Shown here: positions 43,831-53,402 of the stretch, piece by piece | Position numbering within the stretch: the stretch's first letter is position 1 | Layout: every line of letters begins with the position of its first letter | Source: Ornithodoros turicata | Lineage: Eukaryota; Arthropoda; Arachnida; Ixodida; Argasidae | DNA: 64,000 nucleotides | Direction of reading: 5' to 3' | Assembly: GCF_037126465.1 (NCBI RefSeq) | Contig: NC_088210.1 | Location: forward strand, 13,042,011-13,106,010 | Made by a program: the position numbers and the translations under genes | The notes under the pieces: generated by a model | The model's database searches: none | What the model was told of the DNA's origin: nothing | Seen by the model: the letters and a program-made list of their open reading frames with translations, nothing else

Positions 43831-43888
43831 TTGATCACTAAATTTACGGACTGGTGAAAGTACCGTCATCCTCTGAGCTTTGCCGCCA

Positions 43889-43959
43889 CGACCTTGGAGC
43901 AACAATGGCGGCCGTAGGATATCTCCCATGCTGCGGCCGCCATTGTTGCTCCAAGGTCG
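43889..43959. repeat. perfect 26-bp-arm hairpin
   Basis: 43889-43914 is the exact complement of 43934-43959 (core TTGGAGCAACAATGGCGGCC), with a 19-base loop. Weak pairing (TTTGCCGCC / GGCGGGAAA) continues outward. No target duplication was visible. Confidence 0.8.
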
Positions 43960-44164
43960 AGGCGGGAAATGATAGCGTTACTCTCCCTAATCCAGTGGCT
44001 CTATTGATAACGGCATCGTTCTGTGCAGTGGTTGCGGTCTTGTATCTTGCTGAAATCTTGTAATCGATTGCACGCACTCTAAAGAGAAAGAGGGGGGGGG
44101 GAGGCTATCGAAAGAGCGTATTCAACCTCACAGCTGGCCACTCAGACACGCGAGCTGACGTCTA
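43960..44164. other. unassigned DNA
   Basis: G-run at 44092-44102. Nothing else. Confidence 0.4.
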
Positions 44165-44400
44165 AAAAGAAAACTTCACCATAACACGCGGAAGGCCAAT
44201 CACTGCACAGAATGATGCTGTTATCACTCCAGACATATGAAAACCGCAGGGACATGCCTCAGATACTGGAGGGGACATGCGCCTTCTGTGTCAATTATCA
44301 TTAGTACATAAGTAACATAAATACGTCTCCTGTTTTCAACAAATCAGGAGAGCGTACAACGCCATTCGTGATGACGGTTTGATAGTAGCGTGTTATTCCG
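44165..44400. mobile_element. family A MITE, diverged
   Basis: AAAACTTCACCATAACACGC, AATGATGCTGTTATCACTCC, CTCCTGTTTTCAACAAATC and GGTTTGATAGTAGCGTGTT. The core palindrome is disrupted by duplicated GGGACATGC words. First of three adjacent copies. Confidence 0.7.
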
Positions 44401-44409
44401 TTCCTACTA

Positions 44410-44652
44410 CACTCTAACAATAGAGCTTCACCGCATAGCACGCGCGTAGCCAACCATCATCCCCAACGTTCTCTCCCTTGATTTGACGAAAACGTGGGGG
44501 CGTACGCCATTCTTGTGCCACTTATGAATTGCATAATGCCGCAAAAATGGCGTACGCGTCCCGTTTTCAGCAAATCAAAAGAGAGAACGACGTCACTCGG
44601 GGTGATGGTTGACTAGGAGCGTTCTATGCGGTGAAGTACAATTTTAAGAGTG
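44410..44652. mobile_element. family A MITE, full length
   Basis: 243 bp with TA at 44408-44409 and 44653-44654. Left CACTCTAACAATAGAGCTTC, right TTTTAAGAGTG, core GGGGGCGTACGCC...GGCGTACGCGTCCC. Second of three. Confidence 0.88.
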
Positions 44653-44682
44653 TAATACGGCTGTTTTAAAAGTGCAGGCGTA

Positions 44683-44930
44683 CACTCTTCAAAATGAACT
44701 TCACCGCATAGCACGCTCCTAGCCAACCATTATCTCGAATGATATCGCTCCTCCCCTGATTTGCTGAAAACGGGGGTCGTACGCCTTTTTTGTGGCATTG
44801 TGCAGTGCATAACAGCCACAAAAATGGCGTACGCCCCCGTTTTCACCAAATCGAGGGAGACAGTGATTGTCATTCGGGATTGTGGTCGGCTAGGAGCGTG
44901 CTATGCGGTGAAGCTCTGTTTTTTGGAGTG
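44683..44930. mobile_element. family A MITE, full length
   Basis: 248 bp. Left CACTCTTCAAAATGAACTTC preceded by TA, right TTTTTTGGAGTG followed by CA. The core is GGGGGTCGTACGCC / GGCGTACGCCCCC. Third of three. Confidence 0.88.
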
Positions 44931-45401
44931 CACAGCGACACACGTATCGACCGAACGAAAAAGGGTTCATCTTTCATTGCTGAACGTATGTTTTCAAACG
45001 TATTTTGGCCTTTTTAAAAACCTTGCCTAATCTAAATCCATTGTTCCTGGTTATAGCAAAAAAAAAAAAAAAAACCCGCATACGTATACTGCCACGTGTG
45101 CATATTGCCGGAAGAAGCCGATGCAGAGGTTGCCATTAATCACCCGTTGGCTTCACATAATCGGCTTAGTTCGAACGAAGCGTGGAGGCCGCCGAGAAAC
45201 GGAGGACTGCATCGATGATTAAGCTAAGAACACATACTATACACCTTTCCCCGATCGAAGACGGTATAGCGGTTTGGAGGAGGTAGGCATTGCTTCCAGC
45301 GCTGTGCGTATAGGATATTTCGGGCGCACGTTGAAGGAAATCGTCGAAACGCAGGTGGTCGAAATTATCCGCAGTCCTATAGGCTGCAATCCTACACCAG
45401 G
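44931..45401. other. unassigned DNA
   Basis: A-run of about 17 at 45058-45074. Nothing recognised. Confidence 0.4.
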
Positions 45402-46160
45402 TGTCTCAGTTAAATCATCGGGCTAAATAATTCGCGAACGGATGCACCGATAGACGAACTTTCTTTTTTTACAAGTATCTGTCCGATACCACCTACAAGC
45501 TGCGCACCGTGTGGATGAGTGGGAGGCGCTCAATATTTAAATAAAAAAAATCGAACGAGTTCCGTAAAAAAAAAAACAAAAAAAAAACGGAACTTCTAAA
45601 GCAGGGCGCTGTCGGCATTACAATGGGTACTATATACCCCTTTTGGGACCTTAAGTGGACACCTTTTAGAGAAAAATCTGCCACCGAAGCGGGTCATTTG
45701 TTGCAGTGATTAATTGGTTTCGGTTTACATATTTTGCCGCGGCTGGTCGCTGTGAAGCGCAAAAGGAGGTAATTCATTGGTGTAAGGACATGATTCATTG
45801 GTGGATAAGGGAATGGAAGAGCGTCCTTTTGCGCTTCACCGCGACCAGCCGCGACAAAAAATACGTAAACCGAAACCAATTAATTACTGCAACAAATGAC
45901 CGGCTTCGTTAGCAGATTTTTCTCTAAAAGGTGTCCACTTAAGGTCCCAAAAGGGGTAGTACCCATTTTAATACCGACAGCGCCCTGCTTTAGAAGTTAC
46001 GTCTTTTTAATGAGATTCATTTGAACTTTTTTTAAAAATAATGAGCACCTCCCACTCATTCACACGGTGCGCAGCTTGTAGGTGGTATCGGACAGATACT
46101 TGTAAAAAAGAAAGTTCGTCTATCGGTGCACCCGTTCGCGAATTATTTATCACGAGACAT
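45402..46160. mobile_element. long foldback element, arms about 335 bp
   Basis: The left arm (about 45421-45768) and right arm (about 45828-46150) are complementary along their length with few differences. For example, AATTCGCGAACGGATGCACC pairs with GGTGCACCCGTTCGCGAATT, and GGGACCTTAAGTGGACACC pairs with its exact complement at 45932-45950. The loop is only about 60 bases. The left terminus CAGGTGTCTCAGTTAAATCA resembles the CAGGGTGTCCCAGCTAAATG end at 56073, and the right terminus has a small deletion. No coding sequence. Confidence 0.85.
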
Positions 46161-46349
46161 TCCTTAAGAGGCATCGATGATGATGTCCATGATGATGGTC
46201 CTTCCTCACATTTCTTCCTGATGAGATTGAGTCGGGAATCTTGCTTGTAATGGTGATATGAATCGCTCTTTCAAGAGACGTGCGCCGACGGTATACAGTT
46301 CGAGAGGAAAATCGATCAGTTCAGTAGAGCAATTGGTGTTGGGAAATGG

Positions 46350-46401
46350 TCTATCAACTGGCTGATGTTGATGTTGATGCTGAAACAAATCTATCAACTG
46401 G
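46350..46401 (-). mobile_element. 28-bp insertion with 12-bp target duplication
   Basis: TCTATCAACTGG at 46350-46361 recurs at 46390-46401. The 28 bases between, read on the minus strand, are TTTGTTTCAG then CATCAACATCAACATCAG: a short unique part and a microsatellite tail, like the extreme 3' end of a LINE. Confidence 0.6.
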
Positions 46402-46610
46402 TACTGAAATTGGGTGCCCAGAGCCAGAGTGGTGTTGTATTACACATCCCACCGATGTTAACCGGGGCGGGGGAGACACGGGGCCTGTCTCACGTGTTAT
46501 TCTGTTTTGTTTTGTTTTCTGACCTCCACACGTTTGAGACGAAAACTAAGCTGGATTGAAAAATTGAAATTGAGATTGCAGTGCGAAAACACGGTGGCCT
46601 CTGTGAACTT
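46402..46610. other. unassigned DNA
   Basis: Nothing recognised. Confidence 0.4.
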
Positions 46611-46900
46611 TGATTGATTGATTTTATTTAAAGTGCCCACAAACAGCCGTGGCCTTTAGTGTGGTGCACGAAACACAATACATACAACAGGGAACTACAG
46701 ATGCATAATGCTGGCTAATTAAAGATTCCGAGATAACTAAATTAAGAGAAAGATATACTATCGAAATGTCGCACGATCAGAACCATAGTCATTATACACT
46801 TTCAGTAACCGAGACAAAGGAGAAGCAACGTCTGAATGACTAATGTAGAACAAATTTCGTGCCCTTGTCCTTGTTGTACACAGAAAATTAACGGATGATA
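46611..46900 (-). mobile_element. possible LINE 3' untranslated end
   Basis: On the minus strand it ends with GGGCACTTTAAATAAAATC and then (AATC)n, a typical CR1/L2-like tail. No coding motif was seen upstream. Confidence 0.3.
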
Positions 46901-47792
46901 ACAACATGGGACAGTCGATTTCACCGTTAATTATTTTTCTTTGATTCTTTTCTGCGACATATCATTGCTCCTGCAAGGATTCACGGCTGCTATGAAGCAG
47001 ATTAAACCGGCAGACGACTACATGTTGCACGAAAATCTAATAAAGAACAAAACGAAGTTTCACTTGGATGCGTTACTACAAGATGTATCACGCGGACGTA
47101 TTACCCAAAGTTCGGATGGGTTACTTGGTCAAGCTCTGCGTCTGTAGGTAACATGCGACTATTGGTTGATGAAAAAAGAAAAAGAAACGAAGAAAATGCG
47201 AGTCGTTACGGGATTAGCGATTCATATTACTGGCCAGTGTCGTTTCCAGTGGGGCGCTGAGGGGGCAGCCACCCCAGTCGCCATCCCCAAGGAGAAGGGT
47301 GCCGTCGGACTGCCGTGGTCTCAGGAGCCCGTAACAAAATCAGAGCCGGAAGAACTTTCGCTGTAGAATTCGGAATAAAATTTTCCTACTTCAAGTCGAC
47401 ACAGGACACGCTATTTCTCCCCTCCCTCCCCAAGTAACATGCCTCAACGCCAGCAGGCAGATCGCTCGGAAGTGGCACGCACCATCACCACCACCAAAAC
47501 TGTCGAGCTGCTTCAGAAGGCAGAGGGAAGGTGTCAATGTGTGACCTTCTTACATTTTTTAAATTATTATTATTTACTCACTTTCGTACTTTTAACATTG
47601 ATTCTGTGCATTTTGTTTCGCTGGTTGGTGTTGAACCGCCGTCCTGATACTGAAGAGTATACGGTTTCCGTACTCCTGCTTGCGTTCACAAGCACTGGAT
47701 AAGTGAAAAAATAAAAAAAATAATTATTATTAATAATAAAGAAAGCTGCTGTGACAAGCAGTGAAATGGTTCTGTTCCAACGAAGAAATGTA
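46901..47792. other. unassigned DNA, weak exon-like frame at 46979-47147 (+)
   Basis: A frame reading FTAAMKQIKPADDYMLHENL and on to a TAG at 47145-47147 follows a pyrimidine-rich stretch ending in CCTGCAAG. AAG is a poor acceptor and no domain is evident. Confidence 0.25.
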
Positions 47793-48040
47793 CACTCTTA
47801 AAAATGAACTTCACCGCATAGCACGCTCCTAGCCAACCATAATCTCGAATGATATCGTTATCTTCCCTGATTTGTTGAAAACTGGAGGCGTACGCCTTTT
47901 TTGTGACACTTATGCGGTTCATAATTGTCACAAAAAGGCGTACGCCTACCGTTTTAAACAAATCAGAGCAGATAACGATATCATTCGAGATGATGGTTGG
48001 CTAGGAGCGTGCTATGCGGTGAAGTTCATTTCCAAGAGTG
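47793..48040. mobile_element. family A MITE, full length
   Basis: 248 bp with TA at 47791-47792 and 48041-48042. Left CACTCTTAAAAATGAACTTC, right TTCATTTCCAAGAGTG. Core GGAGGCGTACGCC / GGCGTACGCCTACC around GCGGTTCATAA. One of the least diverged copies. Confidence 0.92.
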
Positions 48041-48203
48041 TAGCTGGTGGTAGCATTTTCTTGAGCTTGAGGACGACGGCCCAGAGCTTAAGGCCATATC
48101 TAACTAACGGCCATTTCTTAAATGCCGTAACCCTAAACGCCGTATATGTGCCCGTCTGACAGAGGTAATGGACTCGGTTAAACCCGCCGACATTTCTGGA
48201 GAG

Positions 48204-48235
<32 letters not shown>

Positions 48236-48831
48236 AGGATGAAGAACGATGATGGTGTCCATGATGATGGTTCCTTACAAAAACGTACTCATATAAGTCC
48301 CTTCAGGCGCCCGATTAAAAATCCACCAGGTCCAGCGACAACAGTATTCTCTGCATAACTGTTTCGCTCGTCCAAGCACACAAGACACAGTGGAAGCACA
48401 CCGAGCATCTGTTCATAACCCACAAAGGGAAGACACGGAATTTCGAAACGAGTTTTCTATAAACTCCTTACAGCTCCATCCGGCTTAGGCCATGAGGGAC
48501 AGTTGCGAAGGAACCTAAGCCGGATTTTACATTCAGGTGCTACGAGCGCCGAGGGACTTCCGGTTATACGCCCGCTTCGAGAGACATGCGCAGAAGGCGA
48601 AAGACACACACAATAAAGGAACTTCAAGGAGTCTCCCTTTTTTTGTGCGTCTCTAGACGCCACCAGAGCGCGCAACTAAACTTTATTTCTGCCACTTGGA
48701 TTGCAAAACTCGTTGGACAACAAAATTGCTGTTTCTTGAACAGCCGAAACTCTTTTCGCATCCACCATCCTTCTTCGTTCATTCCCTCACTGCGTAAAGA
48801 GGAGTCGCTCCAGATGGGATTTCTGCACTGC
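48041..48831. other. unassigned DNA with (GA)n
   Basis: A GA tract lies at 48203-48237. GATGATGGTGTCCATGATGA at 48248 echoes GATGATGATGTCCATGATGA at 46177, probably shared LINE-tail sequence. Confidence 0.4.
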
Positions 48832-48880
48832 TGAAACGAAACTTCACTGCATAACACGCTCCGAATGACATCGCTCTGTA
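48832..48880. mobile_element. family A MITE, left-end scrap
   Basis: ACGAAACTTCACTGCATAAC, ACGCTCCGAATGACATCGC. Only the first 45 bases of the arm remain. Confidence 0.5.
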
Positions 48881-48895
48881 ACCTGCACTCTTAAA

Positions 48896-49123
48896 AATGA
48901 ACTTCACCATATAGCACGCTCCTAGCGAACCATCATCCCGAATGACAACGTTCTCGCCCCTGATTTGTTGAAAACGGGAGGAGGAGCCTATTTTGTGCCG
49001 TGCATAATGCGCACAAAATAGGCTCCTCCTCCCGTTTTCAGAAAATCAGGGGCGAGAACGTTGTCATTCGGGATGATGGTTGGCTAGGAGCGTGCTATGT
49101 GGTGAAGTTCATTTTTAAGAGTG
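48896..49123. mobile_element. family A MITE, full length
   Basis: 228 bp. CACTCTTAAAAATGAACTTC to TTTTTAAGAGTG, flanked by TG on both sides rather than TA. The core GGAGGAGGAGCCTATTTTGT is a nearly perfect hairpin with a loop of about 14 bases, the subtype also seen at 55158. Confidence 0.9.
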
Positions 49124-49321
49124 TGACGTCTGGAAAACGGGAGCTGTACGCTGTTTTGAGACACCTATATTATGCGGTTATGATCATTGTACAGGAAGGT
49201 GTGCGCCCACATATTTATGCGATGAGCTTCCAAGTATGCCTATACATGCCTTTCTGCGCCACTTCCGCTTTGCTGCGAAAACAACATCCGGTTTCGCAGC
49301 AAACGCGCTCTGCGCCAACTA

Positions 49322-49571
49322 CACTCTTAAAAATGAAATTCCCCGCATTGCACGCTGTTAGCCAACCATAATCTCGAATGATATCGTTGTCTCCTGTGAT
49401 TTGTTGAAAACGAGAGGCGTACACCATTTTTGTGACACTTATGCTGCTCGTAATTGTCACAAAAAAAGGCGTCCGCCTCCAGTTTTCGACAAATCAGGAC
49501 CGATAACGATATCATTCGCGATGATGGTTGGCTAGGAGCGTGCTATGACGTGAAGTTCGTTTTTAAGAGTG
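49322..49571. mobile_element. family A MITE, full length
   Basis: 250 bp with TA at 49320-49321 and 49572-49573. Left CACTCTTAAAAATGAAATTC, right CGTTTTTAAGAGTG, core GAGGCGTACACC / GGCGTCCGCCTCC. Confidence 0.9.
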
Positions 49572-49579
49572 TACTATGC

Positions 49580-49735
49580 CGGTTGATACAGTTATCGCTT
49601 CTGATTTGAGCAGCGAGAGGGCCGTACACGCCTTTTTATGGCAATTCGAATTGCCACAAACAGGCGCACGCCTTCCATTTTCAACAAATCAGGAAAGTGG
49701 GAGATATCATTCTGCACGGTTGCTGGTTCCGAGCG
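49580..49735. mobile_element. family A' MITE, truncated both ends
   Basis: TACAGTTATCGCTTCTGATT, GGGCCGTACACGCC / GGCGCACGCCTTCC, TTCAACAAATCAGG. The termini are missing. Confidence 0.65.
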
Positions 49736-49741
49736 TCTTTA

Positions 49742-50001
49742 CACTCTAGAAACTAAACTTCACCGCATAGCACGCTTTGCGCCAACCATTGCCACGAATG
49801 ATAGGGTTATCGCTTCGAATTCGAGGACAGATGAAGGCGTACGCCTTTATGTGTCAATTATAATTTACCCAAAATTGACACAAAATTTGCGTACGCCTCC
49901 CTCTCTCCTTTAATCAGCTTGAATCAGAAGCGGTAACCCTATCATTCGTGGCAATGGTTGGCGCAGAGCGTGCTATGCGGTGAAGTTCAGTTTTCAGAGT
50001 G
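49742..50001. mobile_element. family A' MITE, full length
   Basis: 260 bp. CACTCTAGAAACTAAACTTC to AGTTCAGTTTTCAGAGTG. GCGCCAACCATTGCCACGAA marks the A' subfamily. TA on the left only. Confidence 0.85.
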
Positions 50002-50244
50002 GCTCGCGGAAGGACCGGAAATCTTCGTGGCACCGGAAATTGCGGCGGGGGCTTGTATATGTTTATCCGAGAATGTCATGCATAAAGGAGGAGGAGGAGT
50101 GTCGTTGGGAGGAACCCGAGAGGTCTGCCTGCCTGAATAGGCGGCATGTTTCTCGGGAAGGGAAAGGTGGTGGAGAGGAGGAGAGGAAAGGGTGAAGTGG
50201 AAGACCGAGCGGAATCCGCTCGGGGGGAGGATAGCTGCGTCCAT
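50002..50244. other. unassigned purine-rich DNA
   Basis: GGAGGAGGAG- and GGAGAGGAGGAG-like runs. Nothing recognised. Confidence 0.4.
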
Positions 50245-50403
50245 GGGCCGACTTCAGGGGAACTGTGCCGGCATACGCCTATTACACATCTGAGGGAAAC
50301 CCAGGAAAAACCCCAGACGGCACAGCCGGCCCGCGGATTCGAACCGCGGACCTCCCAGTCTCCAAGCGCACGCGTTACCGCTGCGCCACCGGAGCTGGTG
50401 TCA
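50245..50403 (-). mobile_element. SINE type 2, head and body
   Basis: On the minus strand CTCCGGTGGCGCAGCGGTAA (A-box), GAGACTGGGAGGTCCGCG, GGTTCGAATCCGCGGGCC (B-box), TGTGCCGTCTGGGGTTTTTC and CTGGGTTTCCCTCAGATG. The 3' end stops after GAAGTCGGCCC. Confidence 0.8.
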
Positions 50404-51689
50404 TGCATAAAAGTACCAAGAATGCGGGAGTTCGTAGGAACCTCCTCGCCTAATCTGACCCGAAAATAGACCCCTAAAACTCAACGTTAACGTAATCGCT
50501 AGCCGCGACCCCAAACTATATACACGCAGCACCGAACAAAGAAAACAACAACCTAATGTCTCTCCCGAAGACAGCAGTTTCGGCCACACACCCACACACA
50601 CGCCAGCCAATCCGCCCAGGAATACAGCGCCCGCGCAAAAGTCTCGTAATAAACCTTCCGCTAACTCGTAAAACTCGTAAAAGCGTGCGGGACGACGAGC
50701 CCAGACAGTAATCAATGTCTCATCCTCGCCTGTTTACTCCCAAATTGCCGGGCGACCCACAGAGCACGTTGTACGCGCCTGATTCAGCACATTAGTTGCC
50801 GCAGCCATTGGCACACACCACGTCCTTGCTCCAGCGGTGTTCCTGTTATGCTAATGACGTCAATTTCTCCCACTAAGCCAAGTCCGTTGAAGGCTCCGAA
50901 ACTGCCCCACACTCGGAGTAATAATAATTACGGACTCTTCCGAACACTTTCAATAAGGAGACAAGTTCTGTACGTGGATAGATGATCAGAACAGAGCGAC
51001 GTCAGGTGGTGCCTGAACGAGGTGCCTAAACCTTCATCAAAATGTCCCGAATTTCTCTGGAAGAATCAGTATGTAGACTGTGAGTGCAATGCGTATAGTC
51101 ACGCGAGACACGAAGAGGTTAGTTATGCAACTCTGAGAAGAATGGAGAAAGATACCATTTTGCAACTCTGGAATGAGTGTGCTATAGAAGACTCGTTCCA
51201 GAGTTGGAAATAGGGAAGAAAAAAAGTAGCTTCCTTTTTTCCTTTTCGTTCCCGGTTTCCTGTCGAAATCCCTTCGTAATGTTCCCCTTAAACTCCGAAG
51301 CGCGAAAGCTACAGTGCATTGAAGGGTGCGAATTAGCTCTTTAAATAAAAAGAGAAATAATTACCTTGACGGAAAAACTGATTTCATGTTCTCTCATTCT
51401 TGTTGCTCCTGTCTTGATTTCGTTTAGCTTTGGTAGTTATCAACGGTGTTCATACAATTGTGACCACACGGTTTTCCGATTTCCTCCTAAGGTAACACTT
51501 ACACATAAACACACATGGTAATTTATACAAGTGCTCAACGGAAGAAAGACGCAAATTGTAGGCCTGACGTCACTGCAGACGTCATCGCACACGTGACCAT
51601 AAAAATGGCGGCACCCACGCTCGGCGAAGAAGAAGAAGAAATCTACTACTTCCCTACTACTCAAGTTCTCTGCTCGCAAGTTTGCTATT
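50404..51689. other. unassigned DNA
   Basis: A 63-codon frame at 51022-51213 (+) has no domain. AAAATGGCGGC near 51602 is a start-like word but its frame is short. Confidence 0.35.
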
Positions 51690-52135
51690 CACAAGTTCGA
51701 TATTCACTACTCAGAAGACCACTATGTGCCTTTCGCCCCACAATTCAAGTGCATGATCAGATGCTGTGACACAAGCCTCTGTTCCACCTGCAGTGTCGTG
51801 CCGAACACCCAGCACACTCTTATGGAACGTGCACTCTATATTGCCCGCAAAGGCGGATATTGTGTGATGAGCTTGCCCGTATCAGCAAGAGACGGCTCAA
51901 CTTAGCTGCACTCATTGAAGTCCCTATGAAGATCCTGTGCTCCATCGTCGGGTTCTTCACCTGTTCATAGGCTTTCTGTCGTGCACTGGACTGCTCCAGA
52001 CGCTTTAATTATTTCTTTTATTTTCATTCTTCCTTCATCATAATGTTCCACGTGCAATGGGGTAGGGTACCGCACAACCGCGGTGAAACAACCCCATCTC
52101 ATAGTCATCATCTATCGCTGTTGTTGTTGTCCACA
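51690..52135 (+). mobile_element. LINE C-terminus and 3' tail
   Basis: One frame reads DTSLCSTCSVVPNTQHTLME (C-x2-C...H), then after a shift CPQRRILCDELARISKRRL, NLAALIEVPMKILCSIVGFF. The pattern (CCHC, then an L-rich helix, then an FL-like end) is the C-terminus of an I/Jockey-like LINE. The 3' region ends in GGTAGGGTACCGCACAACC...ATCATCTATCG and a (TTG)n tail at 52121-52134. Frameshifts show it is dead. Confidence 0.6.
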
Positions 52136-52294
52136 AGTGCCGCCAAGGCAGCATCCCTCGCGTTCGGTGCCCAAAGTCTCAACACCTTCACTATATCGAA
52201 GACCCTGCTGTTAAAGGAGGTAAGAACTCCTATCTGGAGATATTTATTTACGGGTGTAATAGGTATAATAGTTTCCCTCTACGCTTCATAATTC
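52136..52294. other. unassigned DNA
   Basis: Nothing recognised. Confidence 0.4.
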
Positions 52295-52296
52295 TA

Positions 52297-52695
52297 CACT
52301 CTAAATCTTTTCACACCTTTAAAGGTGTAATAACGTGCATGGCGTACGCCTTTTTCGGTGTAATTTTGGTAACATCATAATGGAGCACGGTTTCGCATTA
52401 ATTTTCTTTACTCGAGTGTTGTCTGTCCTCCAAAAAGTCAGTCTTGCGATGTCTCAACATTGTAGAACAGTATTGTAGACACTTGCACGTGCTCGATTAT
52501 CGGTAGCGATGCATATATACATTAGCTCGTATCTACGATATCCAAGACATAATGAAAGCAAGATTTCCACTGACACTTGATCTTTTTGTAATGCTTTCCG
52601 AATTTTGTAAAATATCATCCTGGAGATGCAATGTTACGCAATCAAGTTGAATGTGCATAGCGCACACCTTTAAAGGTGTGAAAAAGTTTACAGTG
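52297..52695. mobile_element. family J MITE with CACTCT termini
   Basis: 399 bp with TA at 52295-52296 and 52696-52697. Left CACTCTAAATCTTTTCACAC then CTTTAAAGGTGT. Right, inward on the minus strand, CACTGTAAACTTTTTCACAC then CTTTAAAGGTGT. The interior (GGCGTACGCC near 52341) has one short echo of family A but no long arms. Confidence 0.8.
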
Positions 52696-53154
52696 TATTT
52701 ACAAGTTCTTGTTCAATACTTCTCCTTCGTAACGGCTGCAGCGTTAATACAAAAACGCACATTTTTCCCGATACAGGCGACTAGACGCACCGCCATCGAG
52801 ATACCTCTATCCATTCTAATGAAATTTGAAGTATTGTAGCACCCAATCGACGCCAACGCGGAGTTACACACAACGTCATCTGCTCTAGTCTATCGGAGTG
52901 AAGTGTAGAAGCAGCAAGAAAAAGTGACGAACTTACGCGGAGTGGTCATATAGACTAAAGTGCTGCACAGAAAATGTGAGACCGTGCAATATTCTTCTGC
53001 GCGTCATTCGTTTGACGCGCCTTGTTTTCTACGATGTGGTGCAATTCACTTTCTTTGTGCCGCTGACGACGACGACGGCAGCACGCAGCGTAGGCATTTC
53101 GTCCACAAAGTTCGCGGGCACCTTTCCTTCTTTCTGCACACGCTTTTTTGGGAT
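52696..53154. other. unassigned DNA
   Basis: Nothing recognised. Confidence 0.4.
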
Positions 53155-53199
53155 AAACCCTAAAATATGAAGATTCTTATCTTCACATTTTAGGGTTTC
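53155..53199. repeat. small hairpin
   Basis: AACCCTAAAATATGAAGAT / ATCTTCACATTTTAGGGTT with a TTCT loop, one mismatch. ACCCTAAA recalls telomere-like words but is not tandem here. Confidence 0.7.
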
Positions 53200-53269
53200 A
53201 CTCAGGGTTAGGGCTCACGTCCGAAAACAGTGGCGGACCAAACCATCTTGGAACAGAGCCGAGGTAACC

Positions 53270-53402
53270 GCGATCGCATTGGTTGGATACGGACCTATCA
53301 GATTCATCTATACAAAAGGTGTCACAGCCAACAAGTTAAAATCGCCGTTTGGTGCCGACACAGTCGGCGGGCCAGCTGGGTAGAGTTCGCAGCTCCTTTA
53401 AG
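53270..53402 (+). repeat. family B fragment
   Basis: CGGACCTATCAGATTCATCT, ACAGCCAACAAGTTAAAATC, GCCGTTTGG, CAGTCGGCGGGCC and the end GCAGCTCCTTTAAG match 40343-40458 and the minus strand of 13444-13575. Confidence 0.65.

Noticed and set aside
39887..50001. Regularly spaced repeats resembling a CRISPR array
   Set aside because: The units are 228-260 bp self-complementary MITEs with variable spacing and TA flanks. Repeats and spacers are far too long, and the organism is eukaryotic.
53155..53199. Telomere-like CCCTAAA word
   Set aside because: It occurs once on each side of a hairpin, not as a tandem array, and does not match the arthropod TTAGG repeat.
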